Position numbers and translations under genes: made by a program. Below the pieces are notes generated by a model. The model had not been told where the DNA came from. It did no database searches and saw only the letters and a list, made by a program, of their open reading frames with translations. From NCBI RefSeq assembly GCF_007859395.1, contig NZ_VOHD01000003.1, positions 335,561 through 399,560 of the forward strand: a DNA stretch of 64,000 bases. Direction: 5' to 3'. The stretch comes from Planomicrobium sp. CPCC 101110 (GTDB taxonomy: Bacteria > Bacillota > Bacilli > Bacillales_A > Planococcaceae). Positions 9,783 through 19,502 of this stretch are shown here, piece after piece (within the stretch, counting starts at the first letter, position 1; each line of letters opens with the position of its first letter).

Positions 9783-11696
9783 ATGAAGTATGAGAAGTTA
9801 GCAAAAGAGATTATTGAGAATGTTGGGGGCCGTGAGAACATCAACAGTGTAGTGCACTGCATTACACGTCTCCGCTTCAAACTGAAAGATGAAAGCAAGG
9901 CGAACACAGAAATATTAAAAGATATGGACGATGTCGTGACAGTTATGAAAAGCGCTGGGCAGTACCAAGTGGTTATCGGCAATCAGGTGCCGGATGTATA
10001 TAAAGCAGTCGTGGAAGTAGGCGGCTTTTCATCAAACACTGCTGTTGAAGAAGAGTCAGGCGATACAAATCTGTTCAACCGATTTATCGACATCATTTCC
10101 AGCATTTTCACACCAATTCTGGGAGTACTCGCTGCAACCGGGATGATCAAAGGATTAAACGCATTGTTTATAGCGCTTGGATGGCTTGATACAACGTCGG
10201 GTACATACCAGATCTTAAACGCAATCGGTGATTCACTGTTTTACTTCTTCCCTATTTTTCTTGGCTATACAGCAATCAAAAAATTCGGCGGAAGTCCTTT
10301 TATCGGGATGGCCATTGGGGCGGCACTTGTTTATCCGGCACTATCCGGTGTAACAGCAGGCGAACCGCTTTACACCTTGTTTAGCGGCACGATTTTTGAA
10401 TCACCTGTTTTCATTACATTCTTAGGTATTCCTGTTATCTTGATGAGTTATGCCTCATCTGTTATTCCAATTATTCTTGCTGCGTTTTTTGCGGCCAGAG
10501 TAGAAAAAGGTTTCGGAAAAATTATCCCTGACGTTGTAAAAACGTTTGTTGTTCCATTTGCTACATTGCTTGTAGTAGTTCCGGTTACATTCCTGCTGAT
10601 CGGGCCAATCGCTACTTGGGCTGGCCAGCTGCTTGGCCAAGGAACCATGTTCATCTTCAACTTAAGCCCGATCATTGCCGGCTTGTTTATCGGAGGACTG
10701 TGGCAGGTGTTCGTTATCTTCGGTCTGCACTGGGGCCTTATACCGATTGCCATCAATAACTTGACGGTTTATGGATCAGATCCTGTACTAGGGATGATGT
10801 TTGCGGCTTCATTTGCACAAATTGGTGCCGTCCTTGCAGTATGGATGAAGATTAAAGATCAGAAATTGAAAACACTTAGCATTCCAGCATTTATCTCAGG
10901 GATTTTCGGAGTTACAGAGCCGGCAATTTATGGAATTACGCTTCCATTGAAAAAGCCATTCATCATGAGCTGTATTGGCGGTGCTGTCGGCGGTGCTATT
11001 CTTGGATTTGCAAAATCAAGTTTATTCATGGTCGGTGGCCTTGGAATCTTTGGAATTCCGACGTACATTAGCCCGACTGAAGGATTGAATTTCGCTTTCT
11101 GGGCAGTTTTAATCGCAATTGCGGTTGCCTTTGTTATCGGTTTTGTGCTGACATACCTGTTCGGCATGAGCAAAGTGACAACGGCAGCTGATTCTTCAAC
11201 AGAAAAAGTGACTGTTCAAAAAGATGAAGCATTGCTTGTAGGAAATCAAATCGTGGCAAGCCCGATGCAGGGAATTGTAGTACCGCTTTCTGAATTAGAG
11301 GATGCTGCATTTTCATCAGGCGCCCTTGGCAAAGGGGTGGCGATCGAGCCGACAGAAGGCAAATTGTTCGCGCCGGTTTCCGGTACTGTAACTGCATTGT
11401 TTTCAACAAAACACGCAATCGGCATCACTGCTGACAGCGGTGCGGAAATTTTGGTCCACATCGGCATGAACACGGTCCAGCTTAACGGCAAGCATTTCAC
11501 TGCTCACGTTGCACAAGGGGCCAAAGTTGAAAAAGGCCAGCTGCTGATCGAATTTGATATCGAGGCGATCAAACAAGCCGGATTTGAAGTGACAACACCT
11601 GTTGTCGTAACAGACACTGAAAAATATGCTGACGTGCAGCCTACAACAGACAAACAAGTCAAGTGGGGCGAGCCGCTCATTTCATTGGAAGTTTAA
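9783..11696 (+). CDS. bglP: PTS beta-glucoside transporter EIIBCA
   Basis: This 637-residue three-domain permease takes up and phosphorylates beta-glucosides with phosphate from HPr. EIIB is N-terminal with phospho-Cys26 in VVHCITRLRF. EIIC spans about residues 100-460 with roughly ten membrane helices and the GVTEPAIYGI loop typical of the glucoside family. EIIA is C-terminal with phospho-His559 in HIGMNT. Domain order B-C-A is normal for BglP. ATG at 9783 was preferred to an in-frame GTG nine bases earlier because the GTG lies inside the GGGGGTGG binding site. It is followed by a hairpin and then a GH1 gene on the same strand. Confidence 0.96.
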   Translation: MKYEKLAKEIIENVGGRENINSVVHCITRLRFKLKDESKANTEILKDMDDVVTVMKSAGQYQVVIGNQVPDVYKAVVEVGGFSSNTAVEEESGDTNLFNRFIDIISSIFTPILGVLAATGMIKGLNALFIALGWLDTTSGTYQILNAIGDSLFYFFPIFLGYTAIKKFGGSPFIGMAIGAALVYPALSGVTAGEPLYTLFSGTIFESPVFITFLGIPVILMSYASSVIPIILAAFFAARVEKGFGKIIPDVVKTFVVPFATLLVVVPVTFLLIGPIATWAGQLLGQGTMFIFNLSPIIAGLFIGGLWQVFVIFGLHWGLIPIAINNLTVYGSDPVLGMMFAASFAQIGAVLAVWMKIKDQKLKTLSIPAFISGIFGVTEPAIYGITLPLKKPFIMSCIGGAVGGAILGFAKSSLFMVGGLGIFGIPTYISPTEGLNFAFWAVLIAIAVAFVIGFVLTYLFGMSKVTTAADSSTEKVTVQKDEALLVGNQIVASPMQGIVVPLSELEDAAFSSGALGKGVAIEPTEGKLFAPVSGTVTALFSTKHAIGITADSGAEILVHIGMNTVQLNGKHFTAHVAQGAKVEKGQLLIEFDIEAIKQAGFEVTTPVVVTDTEKYADVQPTTDKQVKWGEPLISLEV

Positions 11697-13253
<1,557 letters not shown>

Positions 13254-13256
13254 TGA

Positions 13257-13290
13257 AAAAGTGCCTTGCTCACTCGAGTAAGGCACTTTG
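13257..13290 (+). terminator. Terminator of bgl operon
   Basis: AAAGTGCCTTGCT and AGTAAGGCACTTT form a stem with one mismatch right after the stop codon. Confidence 0.8.
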
Positions 13291-13314
13291 AGGTTGTAGA
13301 CAAAGCAGGCGCAA

Positions 13315-13470
13315 GACGCCTGGTCGTGCCTTCTTGCTTCAGGCACCGGAGCGGAAGCCGGGCGACTCCAGCGGGAAAGCGAAGGGCCGAAATTCACTCG
13401 GGCTGCCCGAGTGGATTTCGGCGCGAGCCCGCGGAAAGCGCCTGGCTGGAGCGCAGGTGCCAATACGGCT
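13315..13470. repeat. Bacillus-type GC-rich intergenic repeat element
   Basis: This GC-rich block contains GCGGGAAAGCGAAG and GCCCGCGGAAAGCG flanking a near-perfect stem-loop at 13387-13421 (arms CCGAAATTCACTCGGG and complement, one mismatch). The GCGGGAAAGCG...CCCGCGGAAAGCG pattern is typical of mobile-looking non-coding repeats scattered in Bacillales intergenic regions. Base composition contrasts sharply with the AT-rich flanks. No open frame inside it is credible. Confidence 0.6.
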
Positions 13471-13585
13471 TCAATAAACTTCTGGCTTAAAAGAAACTTA
13501 AAAGCCTTACAAAACACAGGAACACCATAATGGATTATACTGAAAGATAGGACTACATAAGATTTAGTGGAAGAGGTGTAAAAGG

Positions 13586-14446
13586 ATGAAACTAATTGCG
13601 ATCGATTTGGACGGCACTTTGCTGTCTCCGGAAATGGAAATTACGAAAGAAAGCCTTGAGGCCATGCGGGAAGCGCAGAACCAAGGGAATATCGTGATGA
13701 TCTGCTCCGGTCGTGCCCCGGAAGATATCCAACAAATTCTTACGAAATATGATTTTTCGATCCCGTTGGCAGGAAGCAATGGATCGGTTGTGCAGCTCCA
13801 AGGGCAGTTGTTGAAAAAAGTATCGATGAACAAAGAAGATATTATTAAGATTGCGGAAAAGTTGGATGAGGAGAGAGCCCCATATCGGATTTACACGGAT
13901 GATGGGATTTACATACCTACTAGCTGGTCAGAACGCGTGAAGCTTGCGATGGAAGAAGAGCAGATCCAAGTGGAAGGCCTGCCGGGTGAAATATATAAGC
14001 GGATTACGGAACAGCCGCAAAAATCCAGTCTCGTTAACTTTTTTGGCCACTATAGTGAATTGTTGGATGAGAAAGAGTTGGCCATTCAAAAGTTCTTCGT
14101 GCTGACGCTGAACAACAGCATCAAAACAACGTTAACTGCTTATCTGGAAGGGATCGACACGGTCGGTTTCACTTCCTCGCATCCTTTGAACATCGAAGTG
14201 ATGGACAAGAACGGCAACAAAGGCAATGCTTTAAAGAGAGTAGCTGAACACTATGGCATTCCTTTAAAAGACACTATGGCCATTGGCGACAATTTCAACG
14301 ATATTCCGATGTTTGAAATGGCAGGGCTTTCTGTTGCAATGGGAAATGCAGAGCCTCAAGTGAAAGAGATCTGTGATATCGTTACCCATTCGAATGGTGA
14401 CAATGGCGTAGCTTATGCAATCAATAAGTACGTATTAAACAAATAA
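13586..14446 (+). CDS. Cof-type HAD-IIB phosphatase (second copy)
   Basis: This 286-residue HAD hydrolase has motif I LIAIDLDGTLL at residues 3-13, motif II CSGR, and motif IV AIGDNFNDIPMFEMAG. It belongs to the same broad Cof/YidA-type class as the gene at 6678 but is only distantly alike. Such enzymes remove phosphate from sugar phosphates; a role in preventing sugar-phosphate build-up from the adjacent bgl operon is possible but inferred only from position. It has its own ribosome binding site (AGAGGTG) and terminator. Confidence 0.88.
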   Translation: MKLIAIDLDGTLLSPEMEITKESLEAMREAQNQGNIVMICSGRAPEDIQQILTKYDFSIPLAGSNGSVVQLQGQLLKKVSMNKEDIIKIAEKLDEERAPYRIYTDDGIYIPTSWSERVKLAMEEEQIQVEGLPGEIYKRITEQPQKSSLVNFFGHYSELLDEKELAIQKFFVLTLNNSIKTTLTAYLEGIDTVGFTSSHPLNIEVMDKNGNKGNALKRVAEHYGIPLKDTMAIGDNFNDIPMFEMAGLSVAMGNAEPQVKEICDIVTHSNGDNGVAYAINKYVLNK

Positions 14447-14991
14447 ATTCTATTACCCTTGATGCAGCCGGAAATTTGCAGAAGCAGTCAGCTGGCCATG
14501 AATAATCGGATGGGAAGAGACTTCTTATGAAGTTTCTTCTCTTTTTTTGTATGGGCAAGTGAACTTTTGCAAATTGCTTTCCATAACTAAAGAAAAGAAG
14601 AGACGATCATGTAATTTCTGTGTCCGTCCCCGAATGAAAACTGTGGGCAAAACAAAAAAGATGTTTATTAAATATACGCATATGCAATAATAACTGGCTA
14701 CCAAACGGAAGGGTTTTTTTTAGGGGCAAAACCATGAGAGGGTTCGATTTCCTTGAAAAATCTGCTCTAAAATCCAAATTGTAGGAGCGATATTAAGCGA
14801 AATGGCTGGTAAATGTCTGAATACTTCTGAAATGAAAAAATTTTGTTTAATCTAGTCCACCCTTTGTATAGAATAGGGATATGTTGAAATTCCCGATGTT
14901 AATAGGAGGTCATTTGCTGTAAGGGACAGGTAGCGGGAGCTCGGCTGTGTTGCAATATTATAAGAAAGTAATAGGGGGAAAAGCAAAAGCT
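14447..14991 (+). other. Long upstream region of sstT with HAD terminator
   Basis: A hairpin at 14513-14549 (AGAGACTTC with GAAGTTTCTTCT, then T7) ends the HAD gene. The remaining bases to 14991 form an AT-rich leader with a weak promoter candidate TTGTTT-N18-TATAGA near 14844-14873 and AGGAGGT at 14905-14911, which is too far upstream for sstT. I looked for a known riboswitch motif and found none. Confidence 0.4.
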
Positions 14992-16263
14992 ATGAAACTA
15001 TTGAAAATGTGGAATCGGATAAGTTTAGTAAAGCAAATATCTATTGGTTTGGTTCTTGGGATTATTTTGGCTGTGTCGGTTCCGGAAGCGGCAAAATCTT
15101 TGACTATTCTAGGTTCTTTATTTGTAGGCGCTCTTAAAGCGATCGCTCCTGTATTGGTGCTGTTCCTGGTTATGGCGTCCATCGCCCAGCATAAAAGCGG
15201 CCAGCGGACAAACATGAAATCGATCGTCTTCCTATATTTAGTAGGAACGTTTTTAGCTGGACTCGTAGCTGTAGTTGTTAGTTTCATTTTCCCTGTGAAC
15301 ATCATCCTTACCCAAGGGGCTGAAGATTTGGCGGCTCCTGGCAATGCGGTTGAGGTTATAAAAACATTGGTATTGAACATTGTCGATAATCCTGTAAATG
15401 CTCTTGTCAACGGCAACTATATCGGTATTCTAGCGTGGGCTATCGTCCTTGGATTGGCATTAAGAAATGCCGCAGATACGACAAAGACGCTCGTATCCAA
15501 TTTCTCGGATGCTGTTTCCAAAATGGTTGGCTGGGTCATTAAATTCGCGCCATTAGGCATCATGGGCCTAGTGATCGAGTCGATCACTACAAACGGCCTT
15601 TCATCCCTGCTCGGCTATGGAAAGTTGCTTGCTCTTTTGATCGGGTGCATGCTTTTTGTGGCTTTTGTGGTCAACCCGCTCATCGTCTTTGCGAACATCC
15701 GCCAAAATCCATATCCGCTTGTCTTCAAGTGCATTAAGGAAAGCGGTATTACAGCATTCTTCACCCGCAGCTCTGCTGCAAACATTCCTGTGAATATGAC
15801 GCTATGCGAAAAATTAGGGTTGGACAAAGACACTTATTCTGTATCCATTCCGTTAGGCGCAACAGTCAATATGGCTGGTGCGGCGGTTACGATTTCTGTT
15901 CTGACGCTTGCCGCGGTGCATACACTTGGCATCCAAGTGGACATCCCGACAGCCATCATCCTTAGTGTATTGGCAGCTGTATGTGCATGTGGCGCCTCTG
16001 GTGTCGCCGGCGGTTCACTGCTGCTGATTCCTTTAGCGTGCAGCCTGTTCGGCATCCCTGCTGATGTGGCTATGCAAGTGGTTGGCGTTGGATTTATCAT
16101 CGGTGTTTTGCAGGATTCATTTGAAACAGCGCTTAACTCTTCAACAGACGTTCTTTTCACAGCAACAGCTGAATATAAGAAACGTCTAAAAGAAGGGGAA
16201 AAAGTGAACATCAAAAAAGCATTTGCTATTAAGAAACCTGCAAAAAATTTAGCGAACAGCTAA
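14992..16263 (+). CDS. sstT: Serine/threonine:sodium symporter SstT
   Basis: This membrane protein of the dicarboxylate/amino acid:cation symporter family imports serine and threonine with sodium. The 423-residue product has eight or more hydrophobic helices, the serine-rich reentrant-loop segment [14 protein letters not shown], and the [11 protein letters not shown] motif that binds cation and substrate in this family. Both fit SstT rather than GltP-type carriers. ATG at 14992 was preferred to an upstream GTG at 14947, which lacks a ribosome binding site; GGGGGAA precedes the ATG at 11-12 bases. It is monocistronic, with a strong terminator. Confidence 0.92.
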   Translation: MKLLKMWNRISLVKQISIGLVLGIILAVSVPEAAKSLTILGSLFVGALKAIAPVLVLFLVMASIAQHKSGQRTNMKSIVFLYLVGTFLAGLVAVVVSFIFPVNIILTQGAEDLAAPGNAVEVIKTLVLNIVDNPVNALVNGNYIGILAWAIVLGLALRNAADTTKTLVSNFSDAVSKMVGWVIKFAPLGIMGLVIESITTNGLSSLLGYGKLLALLIGCMLFVAFVVNPLIVFANIRQNPYPLVFKCIKESGITAFFTRSSAANIPVNMTLCEKLGLDKDTYSVSIPLGATVNMAGAAVTISVLTLAAVHTLGIQVDIPTAIILSVLAAVCACGASGVAGGSLLLIPLACSLFGIPADVAMQVVGVGFIIGVLQDSFETALNSSTDVLFTATAEYKKRLKEGEKVNIKKAFAIKKPAKNLANS

Positions 16264-16321
16264 GTTGCTCCTGAGCTGGAAAGAACAGACCTGATTTGAA
16301 TTGCATATAAAACATATTCTT

Positions 16322-16375
16322 TAGGCTGCCCGATTCCCTGATTCTTTCAGGGAGTCGGACAGCCTAATTTTTTTA
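16322..16375 (+). terminator. Terminator of sstT
   Basis: Long arms (TAGGCTGCCCGATTCCCTG with CAGGGAGTCGGACAGCCTA, one mismatch) are followed by T7. Confidence 0.92.
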
Positions 16376-16450
16376 TCGGTTTATTCCGTGTTCAAAACGT
16401 CCTGCATCCCTTTATAAAAATAATAATATTTTTTGAAAAGAATAAAAATG

Positions 16451-16492
16451 AAATATTATTGTAATAATATTTGGATTTAAAGCTGTTATAAT
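16451..16492 (+). promoter_or_regulatory. Promoter of murein hydrolase with AT palindrome
   Basis: A perfect TATAAT -10 box lies at 16487-16492. In place of a clear -35 box there is a 22-base perfect palindrome at 16451-16472 (AAATATTATT-GT-AATAATATTT), which contains TGTAAT, half of a WalR-type box. This suggests activator-dependent control; the regulator is not identified. The rest of 16376-16592 is AT-rich leader without a gene. Confidence 0.5.
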
Positions 16493-16592
16493 AGGGGAGT
16501 CGTAAATTTTCAGAAATAATATAAATCGTTTAAGTTTATTAAAATAATAGCGTCATAGAGACAGAGAGCAAGTTTGGAAGGGGAAAAAGCAA

Positions 16593-17891
16593 TTGAAACC
16601 GAAATGGATGGTAGCAGGATTATCTTCTGTGTTAGCTTTGTCATTTTTAGCACCAACAGTAAATGCGGACAGATTAAGCGATTTGGAGCAAAAACAGCGG
16701 GAAGCCCAACAGCAGCAAAGCCAGCTGAACTCCGGAATTACCGAGAAAACGAAGGAAATCAATAAAAACGCCACGAAATTAGAAAAATTGGCGGCGAAGA
16801 TTGAGGAACTGAACAATAAGATCAACGAAACAGAAGCCAAAATAGATGAAGTCCAGGCCCAAATCGACCAGACAAAAGCGGAAATCGATGAGCTGAGAAA
16901 ATCGATCGATGAGCTTGAGCGGAAAATTGCAGAGCGCGAAGAACTTTTGAAAGAGCGCGCCCGTGCGATTCAGTTGAGCGGCGGTTCTGTAGACTATATT
17001 GATGTGCTTCTTGGTGCAAACAATTTCGTCGATTTTATCGACCGTTTCTCTGCCGTCAATACACTGATTGAGGCGGACCGCGAGATCATGCGTGAACAAG
17101 CGGAAGACAAAAAGCTGCTGGCAGAGCAAAAAGCGCAAGTGGAAACAAAACTTGCAGAGCAGGAAGCGCGCCATGCAGAACTGATGGGACTTAAAGCTTC
17201 TTTGGATGGCCAGAAGAAAGAACAGGCTGACCTGGTGAAAGAGCTGGAAGCAGAACAAAAACGTTTGGCTGAAGAAAAGGCGCATTTGGAAGATGAACAC
17301 CACGAAACGATCAAAATCAGTGCGAAGCTTGAAAAGCAGATCGCTGACGAACAGGCACGCCTTGCTGAAATCGCACGCAAAGCGGAAAAAGCCCACCAAC
17401 GGGAACTGGCAGCTAAAAAGGCGGCAGCACGCAAGTTCCAAGCAGTTTCGAGTGTAAGCTCCAGCAATAGGGCGCCCGCTTCCGGCGGCATGTTCATCCA
17501 GCCGGCAGCCGGCCGATATTCATCAGGCTACGGCGGACGGGATATCGGAGCCGGAGCCGAAAACCACTTAGGGCAAGATATCGCCAACGTTACCGGAACG
17601 CCTATTTGGGCGTCTGCCTCTGGTTATGTGTCTTTCGCTGGCGCAATGGGCGGATACGGCAATGTCGTGATCATGACTCATTTCATTAACGGCCAGTCCT
17701 ACGCAACTGTATATGCACATATGAGCGCCATCAAAGTTTCGGTTGGCCAAGCGGTTTCGCAAGGCCAAACCGTCGGGCTTGTCGGCAGCACAGGACGTTC
17801 CACCGGGCCTCACCTTCACTTTGAAATCCATGTCGGGTCTTGGAACGGAGCGCGTTCGAACGCGGTCAATCCTATGAATTACCTTCAATAA
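16593..17891 (+). CDS. Secreted murein hydrolase: PcsB-like coiled coil + M23 peptidase
   Basis: This 432-residue secreted protein has a signal peptide (about 1-25, ending VNA), a long Glu/Gln/Lys-rich coiled coil (about 26-280) resembling the PcsB/EnvC N-terminal domain, a short linker, and a C-terminal LytM/M23 endopeptidase domain. Zinc ligands are visible in HLGQD and in GPHLHFEIH. M23 enzymes cut peptide crosslinks in peptidoglycan. Proteins with this coiled coil are usually regulated by FtsEX, but no ftsEX lies next to it. It starts at TTG, supported by GGAAGGGG at good spacing. It stands alone with its own promoter and terminator. Confidence 0.92.
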   Translation: MKPKWMVAGLSSVLALSFLAPTVNADRLSDLEQKQREAQQQQSQLNSGITEKTKEINKNATKLEKLAAKIEELNNKINETEAKIDEVQAQIDQTKAEIDELRKSIDELERKIAEREELLKERARAIQLSGGSVDYIDVLLGANNFVDFIDRFSAVNTLIEADREIMREQAEDKKLLAEQKAQVETKLAEQEARHAELMGLKASLDGQKKEQADLVKELEAEQKRLAEEKAHLEDEHHETIKISAKLEKQIADEQARLAEIARKAEKAHQRELAAKKAAARKFQAVSSVSSSNRAPASGGMFIQPAAGRYSSGYGGRDIGAGAENHLGQDIANVTGTPIWASASGYVSFAGAMGGYGNVVIMTHFINGQSYATVYAHMSAIKVSVGQAVSQGQTVGLVGSTGRSTGPHLHFEIHVGSWNGARSNAVNPMNYLQ

Positions 17892-17895
17892 TACC

Positions 17896-17931
17896 GAAAA
17901 GCAGACATCTTATGGATGCCTGCTTTTTTAT
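17896..17931 (+). terminator. Terminator of M23 gene
   Basis: AAAAGCAGACATC and GATGCCTGCTTTTTT form a stem with one G-T pair. Confidence 0.75.
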
Positions 17932-18052
17932 GCCGTTTTTTAGTGGGCCATTTTCTGCAGGTGCGGACTTTGCATCCCATGATACGGTTGAAAGACAGCC
18001 CATTGAGCTGCAAGCAGGATGGGCTCTGCCTTTCTGATATTGAGGGGTGGCC

Positions 18053-18082
18053 TTGAACATATAAGCATATGCTGATATGCTA
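18053..18082 (+). promoter_or_regulatory. arsR promoter/operator
   Basis: TTGAAC (18053-18058), 17 bases, TATGCT (18076-18081) forms a SigA-like promoter. Between and over these boxes lies ATAAGCATATGCTGATATGC, with a GCATATGC palindrome and a repeated ATATGC half, as expected for an ArsR/SmtB operator. Confidence 0.65.
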
Positions 18083-18161
18083 TTATTGGTTTTAAAAAAG
18101 CAAGCATGAAACGGTTCCAGTAAATGGATTCCGCCGGTATGGCGTGAGAGGTGAAGAACAG

Positions 18162-18512
18162 ATGGAAGTAAGAGCGAAAGAACTTGAAATCGAAAAAGCG
18201 AGCATGGTGCTCAAGCTTTTGGGGGACAAGACAAGGCTTGCGATGATGAAGCTTTTGGAAAAGAACGAATGCTGCGTCTGCGAGTTTGTTGGAATTTTTC
18301 ATATCAGCCAATCAGCCATCAGCCAGCATCTCCGGAAACTCCGTGATGTGGGGCTGGTAAAGGAGAACCGCAAAGGACAATGGATTTTTTATTCATTGAA
18401 CAAAGACAGCGATATGTATGAAATGGTCCTGCACATCCTGGAATTTGTTCCAAGCCAAGATGAGCGGATCCAAGCATTGGAAAAACAAGGACTGCGGATC
18501 AGCTGCCAATAA
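18162..18512 (+). CDS. arsR: ArsR/SmtB-family arsenical repressor
   Basis: This 116-residue winged-helix repressor opens the arsenic cluster. The metal-sensing motif CCVCEF gives Cys37, Cys38 and Cys40, equivalent to the ELCVCDL arsenite site of classical ArsR on the DNA-binding helix. The HTH reads [21 protein letters not shown]. Arsenite binding should release it from DNA. ATG at 18162 was preferred over GTG at 18144, since AGAGGTG lies between them at the correct distance. The next gene, arsC, starts 113 bases on, in the place where many ars operons carry the efflux permease. Confidence 0.93.
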   Translation: MEVRAKELEIEKASMVLKLLGDKTRLAMMKLLEKNECCVCEFVGIFHISQSAISQHLRKLRDVGLVKENRKGQWIFYSLNKDSDMYEMVLHILEFVPSQDERIQALEKQGLRISCQ

Positions 18513-18624
18513 TGGAGGGAGGCTCTTCCTTCGGTTGGCACGTGTTGAATGGCAGCCTTCAACGGATTGGTTTATGTTATTGATCCCTCAAAAAATTATT
18601 TCAATCGAAAAGGAGTTTTACATC

Positions 18625-19044
18625 ATGACGAAAAAAACATTGTATTTCCTATGCACAGGCAATTCATGCCGCAGCCAGATGGCTGAAGGCTGGGGGAAAG
18701 AAATTCTTGGCGATGAGTGGCAAGTGCTGAGTGCCGGCATTGAAGCGCACGGGCTGAACCCGAAAGCGGTCAAAGCGATGAACGAAGTGAACATCGACAT
18801 TTCCAGCCAAACTTCGGACATCATCGACTTGGACATTCTGAACAATGCCGATTTTGTCGTTACGCTATGCGGCGATGCAGCGGACAAATGCCCGACGACA
18901 CCGCCTCATGTAAAACGCGACCACTGGGGCTTTGTGGATCCAGCGAAAGCGGAGGGAACGGACGAAGAGAAATGGGCAGTCTTCCAAACCGTCCGCGATG
19001 ATATCGGCAAACGCATCCGCGAATTTGCTGAAACAGGCAAGTGA
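18625..19044 (+). CDS. arsC: Thioredoxin-coupled arsenate reductase
   Basis: This 139-residue enzyme reduces arsenate to arsenite and belongs to the low-molecular-weight phosphatase fold. The P-loop CTGNSCRS carries nucleophile Cys10 and Cys15. The redox pair Cys82 and Cys89 (LCGDAADKC) matches the numbering of pI258/Bacillus ArsC, and the DHWGFVDPA segment is also typical. Electrons come from thioredoxin in this class. AAGGAG precedes the ATG at 18625. It lies after arsR, with a weak hairpin and a new operator before arsD. Confidence 0.96.
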   Translation: MTKKTLYFLCTGNSCRSQMAEGWGKEILGDEWQVLSAGIEAHGLNPKAVKAMNEVNIDISSQTSDIIDLDILNNADFVVTLCGDAADKCPTTPPHVKRDHWGFVDPAKAEGTDEEKWAVFQTVRDDIGKRIREFAETGK

Positions 19045-19079
19045 AAAAAGAGCCGTGATCTTGTATCCCGGCTTTTTCC
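19043..19079 (+). terminator. Weak terminator after arsC
   Basis: AAAAAGAGCCG and CGGCTTTTT form an imperfect stem directly after arsC, so arsR-arsC and arsD-arsA may be separate units. Confidence 0.5.
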
Positions 19080-19090
19080 ATAAAAAGAAC

Positions 19091-19106
19091 ATTAGTATAT
19101 TCTAAT
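19091..19106 (+). promoter_or_regulatory. Candidate ArsR operator before arsD
   Basis: ATTAGTATATTCTAAT has 5-base arms ATTAG/CTAAT around a TATATT centre, located between the arsC hairpin and the arsD ribosome binding site. It suggests a second ArsR-controlled promoter. Confidence 0.45.
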
Positions 19107-19129
19107 ATCGTAATGGAGGAGAACCCATC

Positions 19130-19489
19130 ATGAAAAAAGTTGAAATTTTTGATCCGGCAATGTGCTGTTCCACTGGCGTCTGCGGGCCTGTAGTGGATCC
19201 AAACCTTACCCGCATCGCTTCAGCGGTCTATTCCCTTGAGAAGAAAGGCTTCGAAATCGCCCGCTATAACCTGTCCAATGATCCGGGTGCGTTTGTGGAC
19301 AATCAAGCCGTCAATCAAATGCTGGGAGAAAAGGGGCCGGAAGCACTTCCTTTGGTCCTGGTCGATAACGAAATCGTTAAAGTGGCGGAGTATCCGACAA
19401 ATGAAGAACTGGCAGAATGGTTCGGAACCACGCCTGCCGATTTGCAGGAAAAACCGCGGGTTCGGGTTTCTGTCAACTTTGGCAGCTGA
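19130..19489 (+). CDS. arsD: Arsenical metallochaperone ArsD
   Basis: ArsD carries arsenite to the ArsA ATPase. The 119-residue product has the essential triad Cys12, Cys13 and Cys18 in MCCSTGVCG near the N-terminus and a thioredoxin-like fold expected from family. The C-terminal vicinal cysteines of the E. coli plasmid protein are absent, as in many chromosomal ArsD proteins. GGAGGAG supports the ATG. arsA begins 13 bases after its stop, the usual arsD-arsA pairing. Confidence 0.96.
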   Translation: MKKVEIFDPAMCCSTGVCGPVVDPNLTRIASAVYSLEKKGFEIARYNLSNDPGAFVDNQAVNQMLGEKGPEALPLVLVDNEIVKVAEYPTNEELAEWFGTTPADLQEKPRVRVSVNFGS

Positions 19490-19502
19490 CGGGGGGAATC
19501 GC

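Noticed and set aside
14550-14991. Possible riboswitch in the long sstT leader
   Set aside because: No conserved glycine, lysine, SAM or T-box signature was found and no terminator/antiterminator pair lies just before sstT.
18513-18624. Remnant of an arsenite permease between arsR and arsC
   Set aside because: The 112 bases are too short and a translation in any frame shows nothing resembling Acr3 or ArsB.
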